Shown here: positions 44,486-55,424 of the stretch, piece by piece
How positions within the stretch are numbered: position 1 is the first letter of the stretch
Layout: the number at the start of each line of letters is the position of its first letter
DNA from: Cryptomeria japonica
Taxonomy: Eukaryota; Streptophyta; Pinopsida; Cupressales; Cupressaceae
Direction of reading: 5' to 3'
DNA: 64,000 nucleotides
Assembly (NCBI RefSeq): GCF_030272615.1
Contig: NC_081410.1
Coordinates: forward strand, 190,237,619-190,301,618
Notes under the pieces: model-generated
Databases searched by the model: none
Told to the model about the DNA's origin: nothing
Seen by the model: only the letters and a program-made list of their open reading frames with translations
Program-made: the position numbers and the translations under genes

Positions 44486-45700
44486 TAAAATTTGTGTAAT
44501 TTTTCCAATCTGTGAAGTCATTTTGTTGTGACCAAATCTGACTGTTTGACTGTTTGTCATGACAAGAGGACACAATGTTGATGAGGACTCAATGTTTGCA
44601 AGTGTTTAGACTTCAAAATGACTCCAAGAAAGTGTGTTGTTTGATGTAAAATTGTTTTGCATACACTTGAAGACACAAAAGACACAATGTTTTGTTGTTT
44701 GGTCTTGATTGTTTGAATGTTTAACATAAGTCAAGCACAATTCTTATGGCTAGCCAAGACAATAGTTGTTGATCCCACATAGGGTTTTACCCCCGAGGCT
44801 ACGCTATTCAGAGCAGATACTTAGATGCTTGACCTCACTGGCTCCACCCTCAGCACTCACTTCTCGGGTCAGCCAAGCATCAGTCCCCATGAAAACTCCC
44901 CATGGCGAACTTTGTATCTCTACTAAGAACCGTATGTGTGTGGGTCGCTACCAGAGGTCCGACCTCCTGCCCCAACAACTAGAAGGATTTGGGCTTCTAA
45001 AACAAAATGGTGCTAGTAAGGGCATCCGCTCGTGTGGCCATACATGCGGCACTTTCAGCTCTGTAAATACAGAAGGCTCCCAGCCGGTAGGGGTTACGCC
45101 CTACAAATGATCAAATAAATTTGATCAAACGGGTTTATGGGGAGACATAGTGTCGGTATGAACTAATCAGCACACGTTATTCATAGTTTTCACCATGAAT
45201 ACATTTGATTATAGTGGTTCGGAAGAGGTGGGTTTTCCTCGCTACCAGTTGGGTCGTTCTCTTCTCACTAGTAGTCCTAATGACCACACGGGAAGACAGG
45301 CCCTCTAAAGATTAAACAAAAAGAGCCTATTGCTCAAGACACAAAAGACAATGATTCAATTTTAGTGCACCAATGGAAGTGTTTGCTATTCTATGAAAAC
45401 AAAGCACACAACAAAAATTCAAAACCCTAGCCAAGGACCTGCAACAAAATTTGTTAGTAGTTTGGGTTGTTTGACATAACCACCCCTTCCTGCAAACACA
45501 CAAGTTAGGTACATTTTAGAACCCAAAAGACTTTGTGACATAGGGGCCTTCAACAAAACGTTTTGCTTCCAAAACAAGCTGCACCAATTTAGTTAGCTAG
45601 ATCTAAAAGTGTCAGTCCAAAAATAAACCAGATCTGAAACTCTAAGTAAAAAATCCAAAAATTGAATCAATGCAAACTTCAAAATTTTGAAACAGTAAAT

Positions 45701-45958
45701 ACACAGACGCTGTTACCCTCAACACAGACGCGTCTGGATAACACAGACGCGGTTCTGTGATGCACAGACGCGCCTAAAAATCATAGACGCTCCTTTCCGA
45801 CACAGACGCGGGTAAAAATAACACAGAAGCGTTTCTGAAACACAGATGCTCCTTTATGAAACCTACAAAATAAAATTTGTCGAAAACACAGACGTGATTC
45901 CAGATCCCGCAAACGCGCCAGAAAATCAAAGACGCGATCCGAAAGTTCACAGACGCGG
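45701..45958 (+). repeat. CACAGACGCG array, PBS-proximal block of H leader
   Basis: About twelve units at about 20-bp spacing, from ACACAGACGCTG at 45701 to CACAGACGCGG ending near 45957, ending about 95 bp before the primer site. Same core and strand as the 44330 block. Confidence 0.82.
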
Positions 45959-46051
45959 AAAAAAAAAATTAAATGCTGTCGAAAAATGTCCGATCTGCAA
46001 CTTCAAAAACGCAAAATCTGCAACAATGAGGTTAGATGCAAAGGGACAAGA

Positions 46052-46069
46052 GTCCCACCGGGCATGCCA
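46052..46069 (-). promoter_or_regulatory. Element H: primer-binding site
   Basis: The minus strand reads TGGCATGCCCGGTGGGAC three bases after the LTR end. It begins with the obligatory TGG; I could not assign the tRNA with confidence. Confidence 0.7.
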
Positions 46070-46072
46070 AAA

Positions 46073-46831
46073 TGTATATGGTGAAAATGGATACAATAAT
46101 AACAATATTGAAAGGCTAAATGAATTCAACCACCAAACCCTAGCCTAACAATCAACAAAGATCCACCATAACATATGAAGATTACCTAAGACAATGCAAA
46201 TCAAATGAAATCACAAAGATTATACCATTACATGTCCAATAGGGTTTTGATCTCCATTCTTCCTATCTCCATTGATCTTGCTTGATATATTTGCTCTCAG
46301 ATTTTATGTGCACAAGAGCTCAACAAAGAACGGAATATGGTTGCAAGTAGGATCGTAGTGTAGTCAAAATGATCATTAGCGTTTGATAATGAAGGAAGCA
46401 TCTCCTAAAATAGAAGACACAATATGAAATGGAGGGATAAGATTGAGAGGTGTAAAAAGGAGGTCGGCTATGATTAGAGGGTAGGTAAAAGAAATAATAA
46501 AATAATGAAACGGGTAGGTAGTGTATGAATTAAGAGATGAATGACATGTGTCATGTGTAGAAAAAGATAATGAATTAATTAAATAAATAAAGATTTATTT
46601 AATTAATAGAAGAAGTGGGATCAATTAAATAAATAAAATATTTATTTAATTTAAGAAAAGGATAATTTAAATAAATAAATGTATTTATTTAAATGAGAAA
46701 TAAGGCTAGAAGAGGATAAATGAATTAATTAAATAAATAAAGCTTTATTTAATTAATAGAAGAATTAAGCTTAGATAATTAAATGAATAAAATATTTATT
46801 TAATTAGACATGACAATTTTAGGTGTCTACA
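46073..46831 (-). mobile_element. Element H: 5' LTR
   Basis: 759 bp, differing from 20964-21722 at four positions. One difference (46407) lies in the TATA-like box: the minus strand reads TATTTTAGG here and TATTTAAGG in the other LTR. Followed by ACTCC, then G sequence. Confidence 0.95.
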
Positions 46832-47848
46832 ACTCCCACAATAGTGCTCCAAGCAAAATCAACAAAAACTGCACACTAGTGCACATAAGGGAAGAGTGTC
46901 ATGGTTATCCTGGTAGGCCTCCATAGGTCGTAACCCCCATCACAGGTTATCTTGGTAACCTCTCCTGAACCTCTGGCCCCATCCAAGTCTCGTGTGGACC
47001 CAACACATCCTTTTGTGAAGACAAGGTTGTTGGTTTGCCATTCCAGGCCTTCTCACTGCATCCTGAGTCTTTGCTAGCACTCAACTCATGAGTGAGGCAC
47101 AATTATCTTACTAGTGTTTTCATCTAGCAAACCCCCCTAATAATTTATTAAGTTATCACTTATTTAGACAAAAATTTTATGGGTTATCCTGCTTACCTCT
47201 TTGGGCACGACCCCCACTCGAAAGCCACTCTCCCATATGACACTTAACCACAAATCAAACGAACTCCCAAAACTAAGGTATACACAAGAAATAGTAAACA
47301 GAGCTCAAAGCAATAGAAAATCACTTGGCCAAACAAGCCCTTGTCCACAATTAACAACTGATGATTCTCTGACTAGAGACATGACCAGATACAATAACAA
47401 CCTCATGAAATAGCTAAAACACATATCCAAGGACTTGCAATTTTTGAAAGCAAATGAGAATACAGTAAATGAAAATGCACATCTTTGCTACTCTAATATG
47501 ATGTCAATTTTTTCATTTCCTTTAACATACAATTTGGCCAAAGTTTTCTAATCCATCTGAATTTTCAAAATACTACATTTGAAAAATCACCATAAATCAA
47601 ACACCAAAATGTACATTTATGCATTTGAACTATACATATAAAAATAAATAAATTAATATATGTAGTTATTTGTCTAAAATCAATATTTAACTAAAACGAC
47701 AATATCATTAAATTTCCAATTATATTTTTCTTTAATTTTCTAATTTCAAAATTTCTTAAATACATATGATTTAATTTTCTAATTTCTCCAATAAAATACT
47801 ATTTAATTTCTAAAATATCCATTTTACATTTTCAAATTTCAAAAAATG
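46832..47848 (-). mobile_element. Element G: LTR copy 1, second segment
   Basis: Continues the G LTR after H; aligns with 56278-57370 of LTR copy 2 (for example GCACACTAGTGCAC, then GGTTATCCTGG repeats, then ATTTAGACAAA-type text). Two near-identical short plus-strand frames here and at 56663-56935 are chance frames within the LTR. It ends at an (AT)n tract where the LINE J begins. Confidence 0.85.
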
Positions 47849-49699
47849 ATATATATATATATATATATAGGTTTAGTATTTGTATTGATTGAAAGGAGAA
47901 AATTACATGCCTTCAGCTGCTCTGCATCTTTTCCACTATCATAAGACTATATGGGGTCTCACCCCTAAAAAAATCAAAATGAAACCCGAGATAGAAAAAC
48001 AACACTAGCTATGCCAACCACTAAGGTTACCTTCCTTACATCAGTGAAAAACCACCAAAAAAACCAACGGCCTACTAACAAAAAATTCCTTGCGAAACCA
48101 TCCTACCGGAGCTAGCCAAGGGCCTCCTCAGAGAAATTGGGGATGGCATGACTGGGTCCTGCATTGGACTGCACCATCCCAACACTGGTCATGGTTCCCG
48201 ACTGTCCTCCTCACAACTCGCTGCAGACCATGATCTTTGCAATCTTCCTTGGGATTTGATGTCGCACCATCGGTCGCCCATCCTCACCAATTGGAGCCTG
48301 CGACTTCACCAGGGTCTTCTTGCCATGTAGTTTCGCCCACTCCGTCGGACCCATCTTCTACACAAAGTCCAACAGATCCCACCACCCATTCCTTGCATCC
48401 TCCAACTGGGTTTCAACCAAGTGAGAGGTCGACCACACCACCAGAGGCTGCACTACATCATTTCATCCGCCTAAGCGTCTCCACGACCCTTGCTCCATTC
48501 GCAAACCCACACAAATCTCCACACGTTCCACCAACTCCGCCAGGCCAACCGACCATTTTGGTCTCAGAATGAGAGACGCCACCCACGTTACCTCCTCCCT
48601 TGAACTTCCCACCATTAGCACTAGTGCCACAAACAGGGACAATACATCCAAATTAGTTCGCGGGTGACAGTCAGTGTTCAGGAATTCGTCTCCAAACATC
48701 AAATGAACAACCTTCCAAAAATTCTTCCTCGTCCACCCTAAATACATGCTTAAGACAATGTCTTGAAATAGGGCCTCGAAAGGCAGGCATTTGGCCTAGA
48801 GTGAATAGCGAGAAATTCACTTCCATCGTTCCCCTGCCACATAGCCTAGAAATAACACTCGCAAAGGAAATTGCAATCCCTCTTCAACCGAGGACCATAA
48901 TGTCACGAAATGTTGCCACCCCTTCCATTTATTACACCGCACGCACCACCTCACACCGTACATCACCAGCAAAACCAAAGTACTATTCACTATCATAATT
49001 GCACCTACACCACCATTTTCTCTACTTGCTGCCATTGCATTGTACTCAATCCACATAAGCCTTCCCCACCCCTCAGCATGCATATCTAAAATGGGTTCAC
49101 ACATAGCTTTCCACAACTTCTCGGGTTCACCTTTCATACTCAACACTTTTTCATACAAATTCTAAGGGATCCAAATCCCTTAAGTCTTCAAAGAAATTAA
49201 AATGTTCAGCCAAGGAACTAGTTGCACCTACGTTCGAGAGCACATCAACTTCTGCATTCACTTCCCTTAGAACATGTGATACTTTAAAGTCCTTGAACCT
49301 GATCAGAAGGTCATATATTCTTCTGATATGTTTATCCAGGTGCCAAGCATCCATCCTACCCCTAGCGATGCCATTCACCACTATCTAGGAGTCCCCTTCA
49401 AGGTATAGTTTTTCCACCTCCAATTTTTTCGCCATAAGAATTGCTTCAATTGCCGCCTGACACTCAGCTTCATTGTTAGTGCCATCCACCAATCTCTTTG
49501 CTCCAAATGCTAAAATACTACCTTTCTCATCTTGAGAAATGATCCCTACACTGGAGGTCCCAGGATTTGCCCTGGATGCCCCGTCAAAGTTGATTTTGAT
49601 CCATCCCCTGTCTGGTGGCATCCACACATGACTTTTTTCAACATCCCTAGGAGGATAAGCCCTCAAAAGCCCATTAGCAAGCCTCCCAAAATGATATAT
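47841..49699 (-). mobile_element. LINE J: 5'-truncated L1-type element in LTR copy 1 of G
   Basis: The insert at 47870-49686 is absent from the other G LTR (57361-57375 runs through the site). Its target duplication of about 12 bp, AAAATGATATAT, is at 47843-47854 and 49688-49699. The minus strand is sense: the body begins inside the RNase H region near 49686 and ends at 47870. On the 3' side there is an (AT)n tract of about 20 bp instead of poly(A). The last 1.3 kb (47870-49150) has only weak frames and is probably 3' untranslated. Confidence 0.82.
49151..49680 (-). pseudogene. LINE J: C-terminal RNase H domain of ORF2
   Basis: Plant LINE-type RNase H (RVT_3-like). Reading down: WIKINFDGASRANPG with the first Asp, NNEAECQAAIEAI with the Glu, LYLEGDS with the second Asp, then a TAG, and in the same frame HLDKHIRRIYDLLIRF and SHVLREVNAEVDVLSNVG. 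RNase H removes the RNA strand of the hybrid. The TAG right after GDS stands where a Gln codon is usual. The N-terminal endonuclease and RT are missing by 5' truncation. Confidence 0.85.
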
Positions 49700-51771
49700 T
49701 TTAAATCCACTAATATATATATATATATAAACAAATTAAAAATAATATATTAAAAAACCTTTATTTCAAATTTTTGTTAAGCACCTTAAAGGTGTTGCCC
49801 ATGTGGAGGGGCCCACCCATATGGGTTGAGCGCTTCCCAAGTATGGGAGACAATGTTGCCCATACTTGGGATAGTGCTCACCAAATCATGGGGATCCCCA
49901 TGTAGTGGTGGGGTCCAGCCTTTGGGTTCCCCACTACCACATTAAAATATTTAAAAAATATAAAATAAATACATTTTTTTAAAAGAAATGCATTTACAGA
50001 GACACAAGAGGACTCATAAATTTTTTCTGAGTCTACATAGCAAACTCAATTTTATTTTTTTTAGTTATTAAATTTAACAATAAAAATTGAATTCCTTTCT
50101 TCCTTTTTTTTTTTTGAAATCAAACCCTCCCAATACCAAGTTTATTTAGAAAAATTTTCTAAGTCTAATAAGAACAAGGAATGCATTTTTTTGAAAACTA
50201 ATTAATTCTCAAGCAACAAAATTTGAGAAGATTTTGCTAGCATAACACTATGAATTTTAACAAATTTCACATTTTTTTCCCATCTAAATTTCACCATAAG
50301 AAATCTAATTTTCTTTCTACAATCAAAATGAAATCTTCAAACATGAATTTTTGTTACAAAACATAGAGAAATTTCATAATGCAACATGAAATTTTCCTTT
50401 AAAACAACACCCAATTTCAATTTGAAACCAATTCTTTTCACAAACAAGAAAATGGATTTGGGGGTAAACTAAAACCAATTTAAACTCATACTAATTTCAC
50501 ATTCCCAAGCTAAATGAATGTTTCAAATAAATTTTGACATCAATTCTTTTCACACAGGGAGGTTTCTTCAATCAAATATTTTTTTTAAAACAAAACATAG
50601 ATATTAAAGAAAGCTAGAATCCAACCTTAATAGCACCCAGAAAGAAATCTGAGAAGAGCCCAACCTGCAATCTGTAAGAATTTCTTCAAACAAAGATGCC
50701 CCCAAAATTTTTCAATCCAAACCAAAAACTCCCGATTTCATGAAAAATATAGGTTATAAAGAAAATTTTGACCTAAAAATCCATTTTAGGTTAAAATTAT
50801 TTTTAACCAAAATAAATCATTTCCAAATAGTTAATATTCAAAAATGCTTTTCTCTCCCTCATTTAATTTCCTCAGTTTAGCTTAAAACTAAAACTTCTAT
50901 TTTAAAAAGTCAATGAGGGTAAGATTTTAATTTTCTAATTTCCAATAAAATTTTTCCAAAATGCATACAAATAATTTAATTCATAATTTAAAAATAACAA
51001 TTAATCAAACTTGCTAGAAATATGAATTAAACAATTTGATTTACTGATTGGTCACACAAAAGGGGTCCTATTTAATTTAATCCATTTTATTTATGAATGC
51101 ACAATTAACATATTTAAGTACTTAATCACTTTAAGATATAATAGTTAATTTCACAAACGCATAACACACAACTCAAGAAAACCAAATAAACTCATGACCC
51201 ACATACCAGAAATAGGTAACTAACGGATGACTGACAATGCTCACTATTGAGCTTGGCTAGGGTTAAAATGTAGGGTTGTATAACTATCTCCTCCAATCAA
51301 TAAGGCATGCTCAAACCTGTGAAGCCAGGTGGAAATGATACCCCGTACCTACACGGTACTTGTACCTGCAATTTCCTACATCAACGAACCTCACATGCAT
51401 ATATATACAAACACAATAAACACATCGATGAAGGAGAATCGTGACGTTCCTTGTCTCACCGAAATGAGTGAAGGAAAATCATCTCCTCGTACCCCATACA
51501 CTTACAAACATGAAACATGTATATAACGCATCACATGCATAAAATAAATGTGTTAGTCCATGTCAATATTCCAATATAATAACATTTAACCATCAGTAAG
51601 GAAATAATGTGTAACATCATACACTGAAACTTAAATCAAAGCATAACGTATCATAGCATAATACCTAAATATAACATCACAACATAGTATATCAACTATC
51701 CAAGAAGCCACTAAAAAATCAACCAAGGTCAAACTGGTTTAAAAGAGTCTAATTAGGGAAGGGGTACTACA
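49687..51771 (-). mobile_element. Element G: LTR copy 1, third segment
   Basis: Continues the G LTR after J, matching 57371-58597 of copy 2 and then a part missing there because LINE K interrupts it. The plus-strand end is GGTACTACA at 51771, so on the minus strand the LTR starts TGTAGTACCCC. This gives a full LTR of about 4.0 kb (859 + about 1017 + about 2085) once H and J are left out. Confidence 0.83.
49835..49871. repeat. Perfect 13-bp inverted repeat in the G LTR
   Basis: TCCCAAGTATGGG (49835-49847), 11-base loop, CCCATACTTGGGA (49859-49871). It lies in a GC-rich island (49785-49940) with another palindrome just before it (ACCCATATGGGT, about 49815) and an imperfect GTGGTGGGG/CCCCACTAC pair after it. 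The other G LTR has the same structure at 57530-57566 with two changed stem bases. Confidence 0.9.
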
Positions 51772-51784
51772 TCCTCCCCCCCCT
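51772..51784 (-). promoter_or_regulatory. Element G: polypurine tract
   Basis: Plus-strand TCCTCCCCCCCCT, thus a pure purine AGGGGGGGGAGGA on the minus strand, touching the LTR start TGTAGTACC. This fixes minus orientation for G. Confidence 0.85.
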
Positions 51785-54700
51785 AGGGTTCGACTTACTC
51801 CTGGAAGTCGCAAGGTTAGGTTACAAACACAAGGACACAATAAGTCATAGAACTCATATTATATGAGCCAAAATCTTGATTACTTCTAGAAAGATGCAAT
51901 CTACCAAAAATAGTCTACTAATGTACCGAAATCAACATTCAAATCAACTATCTTAACAAAATTATTTCATTCCTTTTCTAACTCAAATAGGTTTTCAACA
52001 AATTTTCCTTGCACAATCCTTAATTACTGAAAAGCAATGCGCTAGACAAGCATGACAACAATCACATCATCTTTCACTATCTGGGTTACACATGCCAATT
52101 ACTTATTCAACTACTAGGAACCATAATTCCATTAAGTATTCACATAAATCATACAATATCTACTGAAATTCTTATCCAAAGCGTATATCATAGAGTACAA
52201 ACATCATAACTTACTCTACCCAAACATGAAAAACACTCATTTCACATCAACACTCATCATAATGATGATAATTTCACATCTGATATATCATCTTACACAT
52301 ATATTTTCCTTCCTACATTACTAGGGTAGCATAACAAACTCAAGGTTAAGTACACAAATTCATCCTTAATAGGGTAGCATACTACTTCTAGGGACATAAT
52401 GCATAGATATCAAATGCATAAAGGTTCATGGTATAAACATCAATTCACTAGTAACACCAAAACATCAAACATTAAGGCGTATTACAATCTCATTCTAAGA
52501 GAGCAAGTGAATATAATTACATACAATGACACTTAATGTCAACTTAATCCGATTAGAATCCATGCAAGCATTCCAAAACACTCGTCAAATCCATGAGCCT
52601 GCAAATCACTAACATTTATCCAGGGCATAATGCACCATTCACTAAATCCAGTTTACACTTCTATCTACTAAACCTTTGATACAAATGATTACAAACGAGT
52701 TTCATCATTGAAAGATACTTTTAGTTTTCTTAATTTAATATAACACTATTGATTACCTCGTTATGCCTAAATCCACTCTTTGCGGTGTTCTCCCTTAACA
52801 CACTATCAAAGGTTCAAGCGAACATGATAAATTAAACACTGATCACATAACAAGGGCCAATTAATTCAAACATTCAAAATGACCACTTGACACCTCAAAT
52901 GATAGTAATTCCATATTAAAATTACCAAATCCACTATGAAATAAAGAAAGGTTTCGACAATTTCAAAATTCAACAAAATCGAAAACATGAAAAGTGTCAT
53001 AATTAAAATAAAAAGAAACGAGAATTTAGTGGTCATTCCGTAATAAAAAATCTCATAATAAAATGCTAGCCCCATAGTCACATAACACTAGTCAAAAGAT
53101 AGTTAAAATACTGTCGCAATCAAAACTCAAAACAAGGTGACCATCTTTAGTCACACCTTAGGGAGTAACTGCCACACAAAACCCAAGATCACATGTCCTG
53201 AGTGCGATAGAGTGAAAATTTAGACATTTAAGGCTATTACACTAAATACATTTTTTTATTAATGCAATCTTTTATACACATGAAATTTCATCCGATTATT
53301 CTTTACGTAGGCATCCATATGCCAGGAGGTAATAATATGTCATTTCACAGAAACAGAGAATACACTCATTATGTAAATTAAATTCTACATGATATCATAT
53401 TATAAAGTAATCACATTCCTAACATTACCCTTTTCAAGCAACTCTTAAGCATAAATTCCAAATTGTTTAATGTTTTCTAAACTCATAATAAAATTAATAA
53501 CACTTGGACGCGCTATATTTGTCACCATTTACCCACTCTACTAGGATTCTCATTAAATAACACATTCATACAATTCAAATAAATTAAGGAAGTAACATCA
53601 TTTATATATCTTTCACTAATTCCACTCAGAATTCATATTACTAACCATGCAAATTTTCTTCACGAAGCTTAAGACTTTCATCTTTCAACATGAAGCCAAA
53701 ACACAAAAGTACAATATCATATGCTTTATACACATTCTACACATCATGCATAATTCTATCTCAATCAATACTTGTTCTCTAACATGATATGTTAAGCGAC
53801 AAAATCATATGACTAATCACAATATATATGCAAAAAGTATTCCACCTTCTTGTAAATGATCTTTTCATGATATCCTAATATGCGATGTAACACTTTGGAT
53901 TTTTCATACAAAATAATTCAAAAATTCCTTAATATTGCTATACAATATTCATTAACAAGCAAGTATATACTTCTATTTAAATCAATGCATTATTTAGTAG
54001 CATTTCTAAGAATCTTATAACTAGGTAGAGAGAAGAGGGAGAGAGTTTGATAGTCGACCCATTTCATTCATATGCACGTAAATCAACAAGGTCACACAAG
54101 CATGCTTAAATTTCTCTCTATATGCCTATCATCTTTATTGTATAATTTTCATTTCACTATCATTTTAGAAAAATGCCAATTAGCCTATCATGACATTTCC
54201 AAATATTATGGATGCAACTGAATGTCCTAATTTTCCAAAAATGAACTCAAGACAGACAGTCTTTTCTTTCGTGCAAGACCTCTTGTGAAATACTCAATAC
54301 TCCTAATGAATACGAAATACATCGTGAACTGCAACCTTTCATTGAAAATAAAAGTACAAGAAGAAGATGGAAGAGGAGCTATCAACTAAATAATACATAA
54401 TTATGCATGCACATCAAACATGGGTTTCATTTGCACCTTCCATTCATACTAAGTGAATTATATATATATATCCAAAAGCAAGTACATTATTGCCTTGTTC
54501 AAATAGGTCATCACTTGAGTCGTTATTATGAAACACATAATGAAATCCTTAATAAAAACACATAAATTCCCTCCTAGCCACTATAACATGATCCCTTTTT
54601 ACACATCTGATTACTAACAACTCATTTCACTTATCAACTGTTCGTACATTATCGCACAATACCTAAGATAGAAATTCATTATGTTACTCCTACAATACAC

Positions 54701-55404
54701 ATGGTGAATTACTTTATGAAAACATAAAATTTCCTCCCAATATCCATCATGATCTTCATAACTCATAGCCCCCTTATTATCCAAATGCACAGTAGAATCA
54801 TTAGGCCCACACAAGGGTTCATGAAGTCACAAACACTATCTCGCAATCAGTAAACATACACAAGTGATAAATACACATATAGAAATATTTTAATTCCTAG
54901 AAAGAAAGAGAAGGATGATATACATTCAATTCTCTACATCATATGCACTCAAAATCTACCATACAAGTCCTTCAAGGTCACGACACTAAGCCATACCATA
55001 ATCATAACACAAGCATATTTCATAATTTCAAATTCAAGACAAACACTGTCCAACCCAATGGGTTAGGTTAGGGAATACAACAAATCAATTAGGGAGGTAC
55101 ATATGATTCTTTCTTAATAAGAGTAATCAAAAACCAAGATATCTAAAAAGAAATCAAAGCACATATAATCACTCAATAAACACCAACATGAAAAAGGTGA
55201 AAGCAAGGTGTGAACACACATGTTACACACAATTAGGGTTTTCTGATAGAATAAGCAAATGAACAGAGCACGAGTCCTCAAGATCTTCAAGATCCTGTGC
55301 CTCAATCACACGCATACAATAGGAGGACAAGCATACAACATAAAAAATATACACCTCACATCAACTAAGGACACAAGCTACACCATAGAGCCTAGTGTTT
55401 GTAA
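51785..55404 (-). other. Element G: non-coding interior
   Basis: About 3.6 kb, AT-rich, with no frame longer than about 70 residues and no gag or pol motif on either strand. It joins a polypurine tract at one end and a primer site at the other, so it is the complete interior of a non-autonomous element. A short (TA)n tract is near 54460. The size (interior about 3.65 kb, LTR about 4.0 kb) fits the LARD class of plant elements. Confidence 0.75.
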
Positions 55405-55422
55405 CCTTTTGCTATGATACCA
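55405..55422 (-). promoter_or_regulatory. Element G: primer-binding site
   Basis: The minus strand reads TGGTATCATAGC(AAAAGG), two bases after the LTR end GGAATTACA. The first 12 bases match the initiator-methionine-tRNA-type site TGGTATCAGAGC at 11 positions. Confidence 0.8.
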
Positions 55423-55424
55423 AA

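Larger units (their letters stand above)
43835..46051 (-). other. Element H: 5' leader
   Basis: About 2.2 kb with no gene that I trust. Two CACAGACGCG arrays lie at 44330-44485 (gag side) and 45701-45958 (primer-site side). Between them, 44770-45300 is less AT-rich and looks conserved with the leader of A (CTCCCAGCC, GGGTCGTTCTC). A 115-codon plus-strand frame at 44766-45110 overlaps it but has no support. Confidence 0.65.
20959..46836 (-). mobile_element. Element H: nearly intact Tat/Ogre-like Ty3/gypsy retrotransposon with nested insert
   Basis: H spans 20964-46831 (25,868 bp), flanked by ACTCC at 20959-20963 and 46832-46836. Its LTRs are both exactly 759 bp, with four mismatches and no indel (about 99.5% identical). 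Without element I it is about 15.8 kb. Minus-strand order: 5' LTR, primer site, 2.2-kb leader, gag, protease, G-patch, reverse transcriptase, two RNase H domains, integrase, then a 4.6-kb 3' region with an antisense PMD gene, polypurine tract and 3' LTR. The size, the second RNase H and the antisense extra gene are known traits of the Tat lineage. It is inserted into an LTR of G; the G sequence continues without gap at 46832. Confidence 0.93.

Noticed and set aside
44766-45110. 114-codon plus-strand frame in the leader of H
   Set aside because: No domain, antisense to H, and the matching leader region of A has no equivalent frame.
48463-49158. Two minus-strand frames (48463-48747, 48817-49158) as LINE J proteins
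   Set aside because: They lie after the end of the RNase H domain, are in other frames and show no domain; the region is more likely 3' untranslated.
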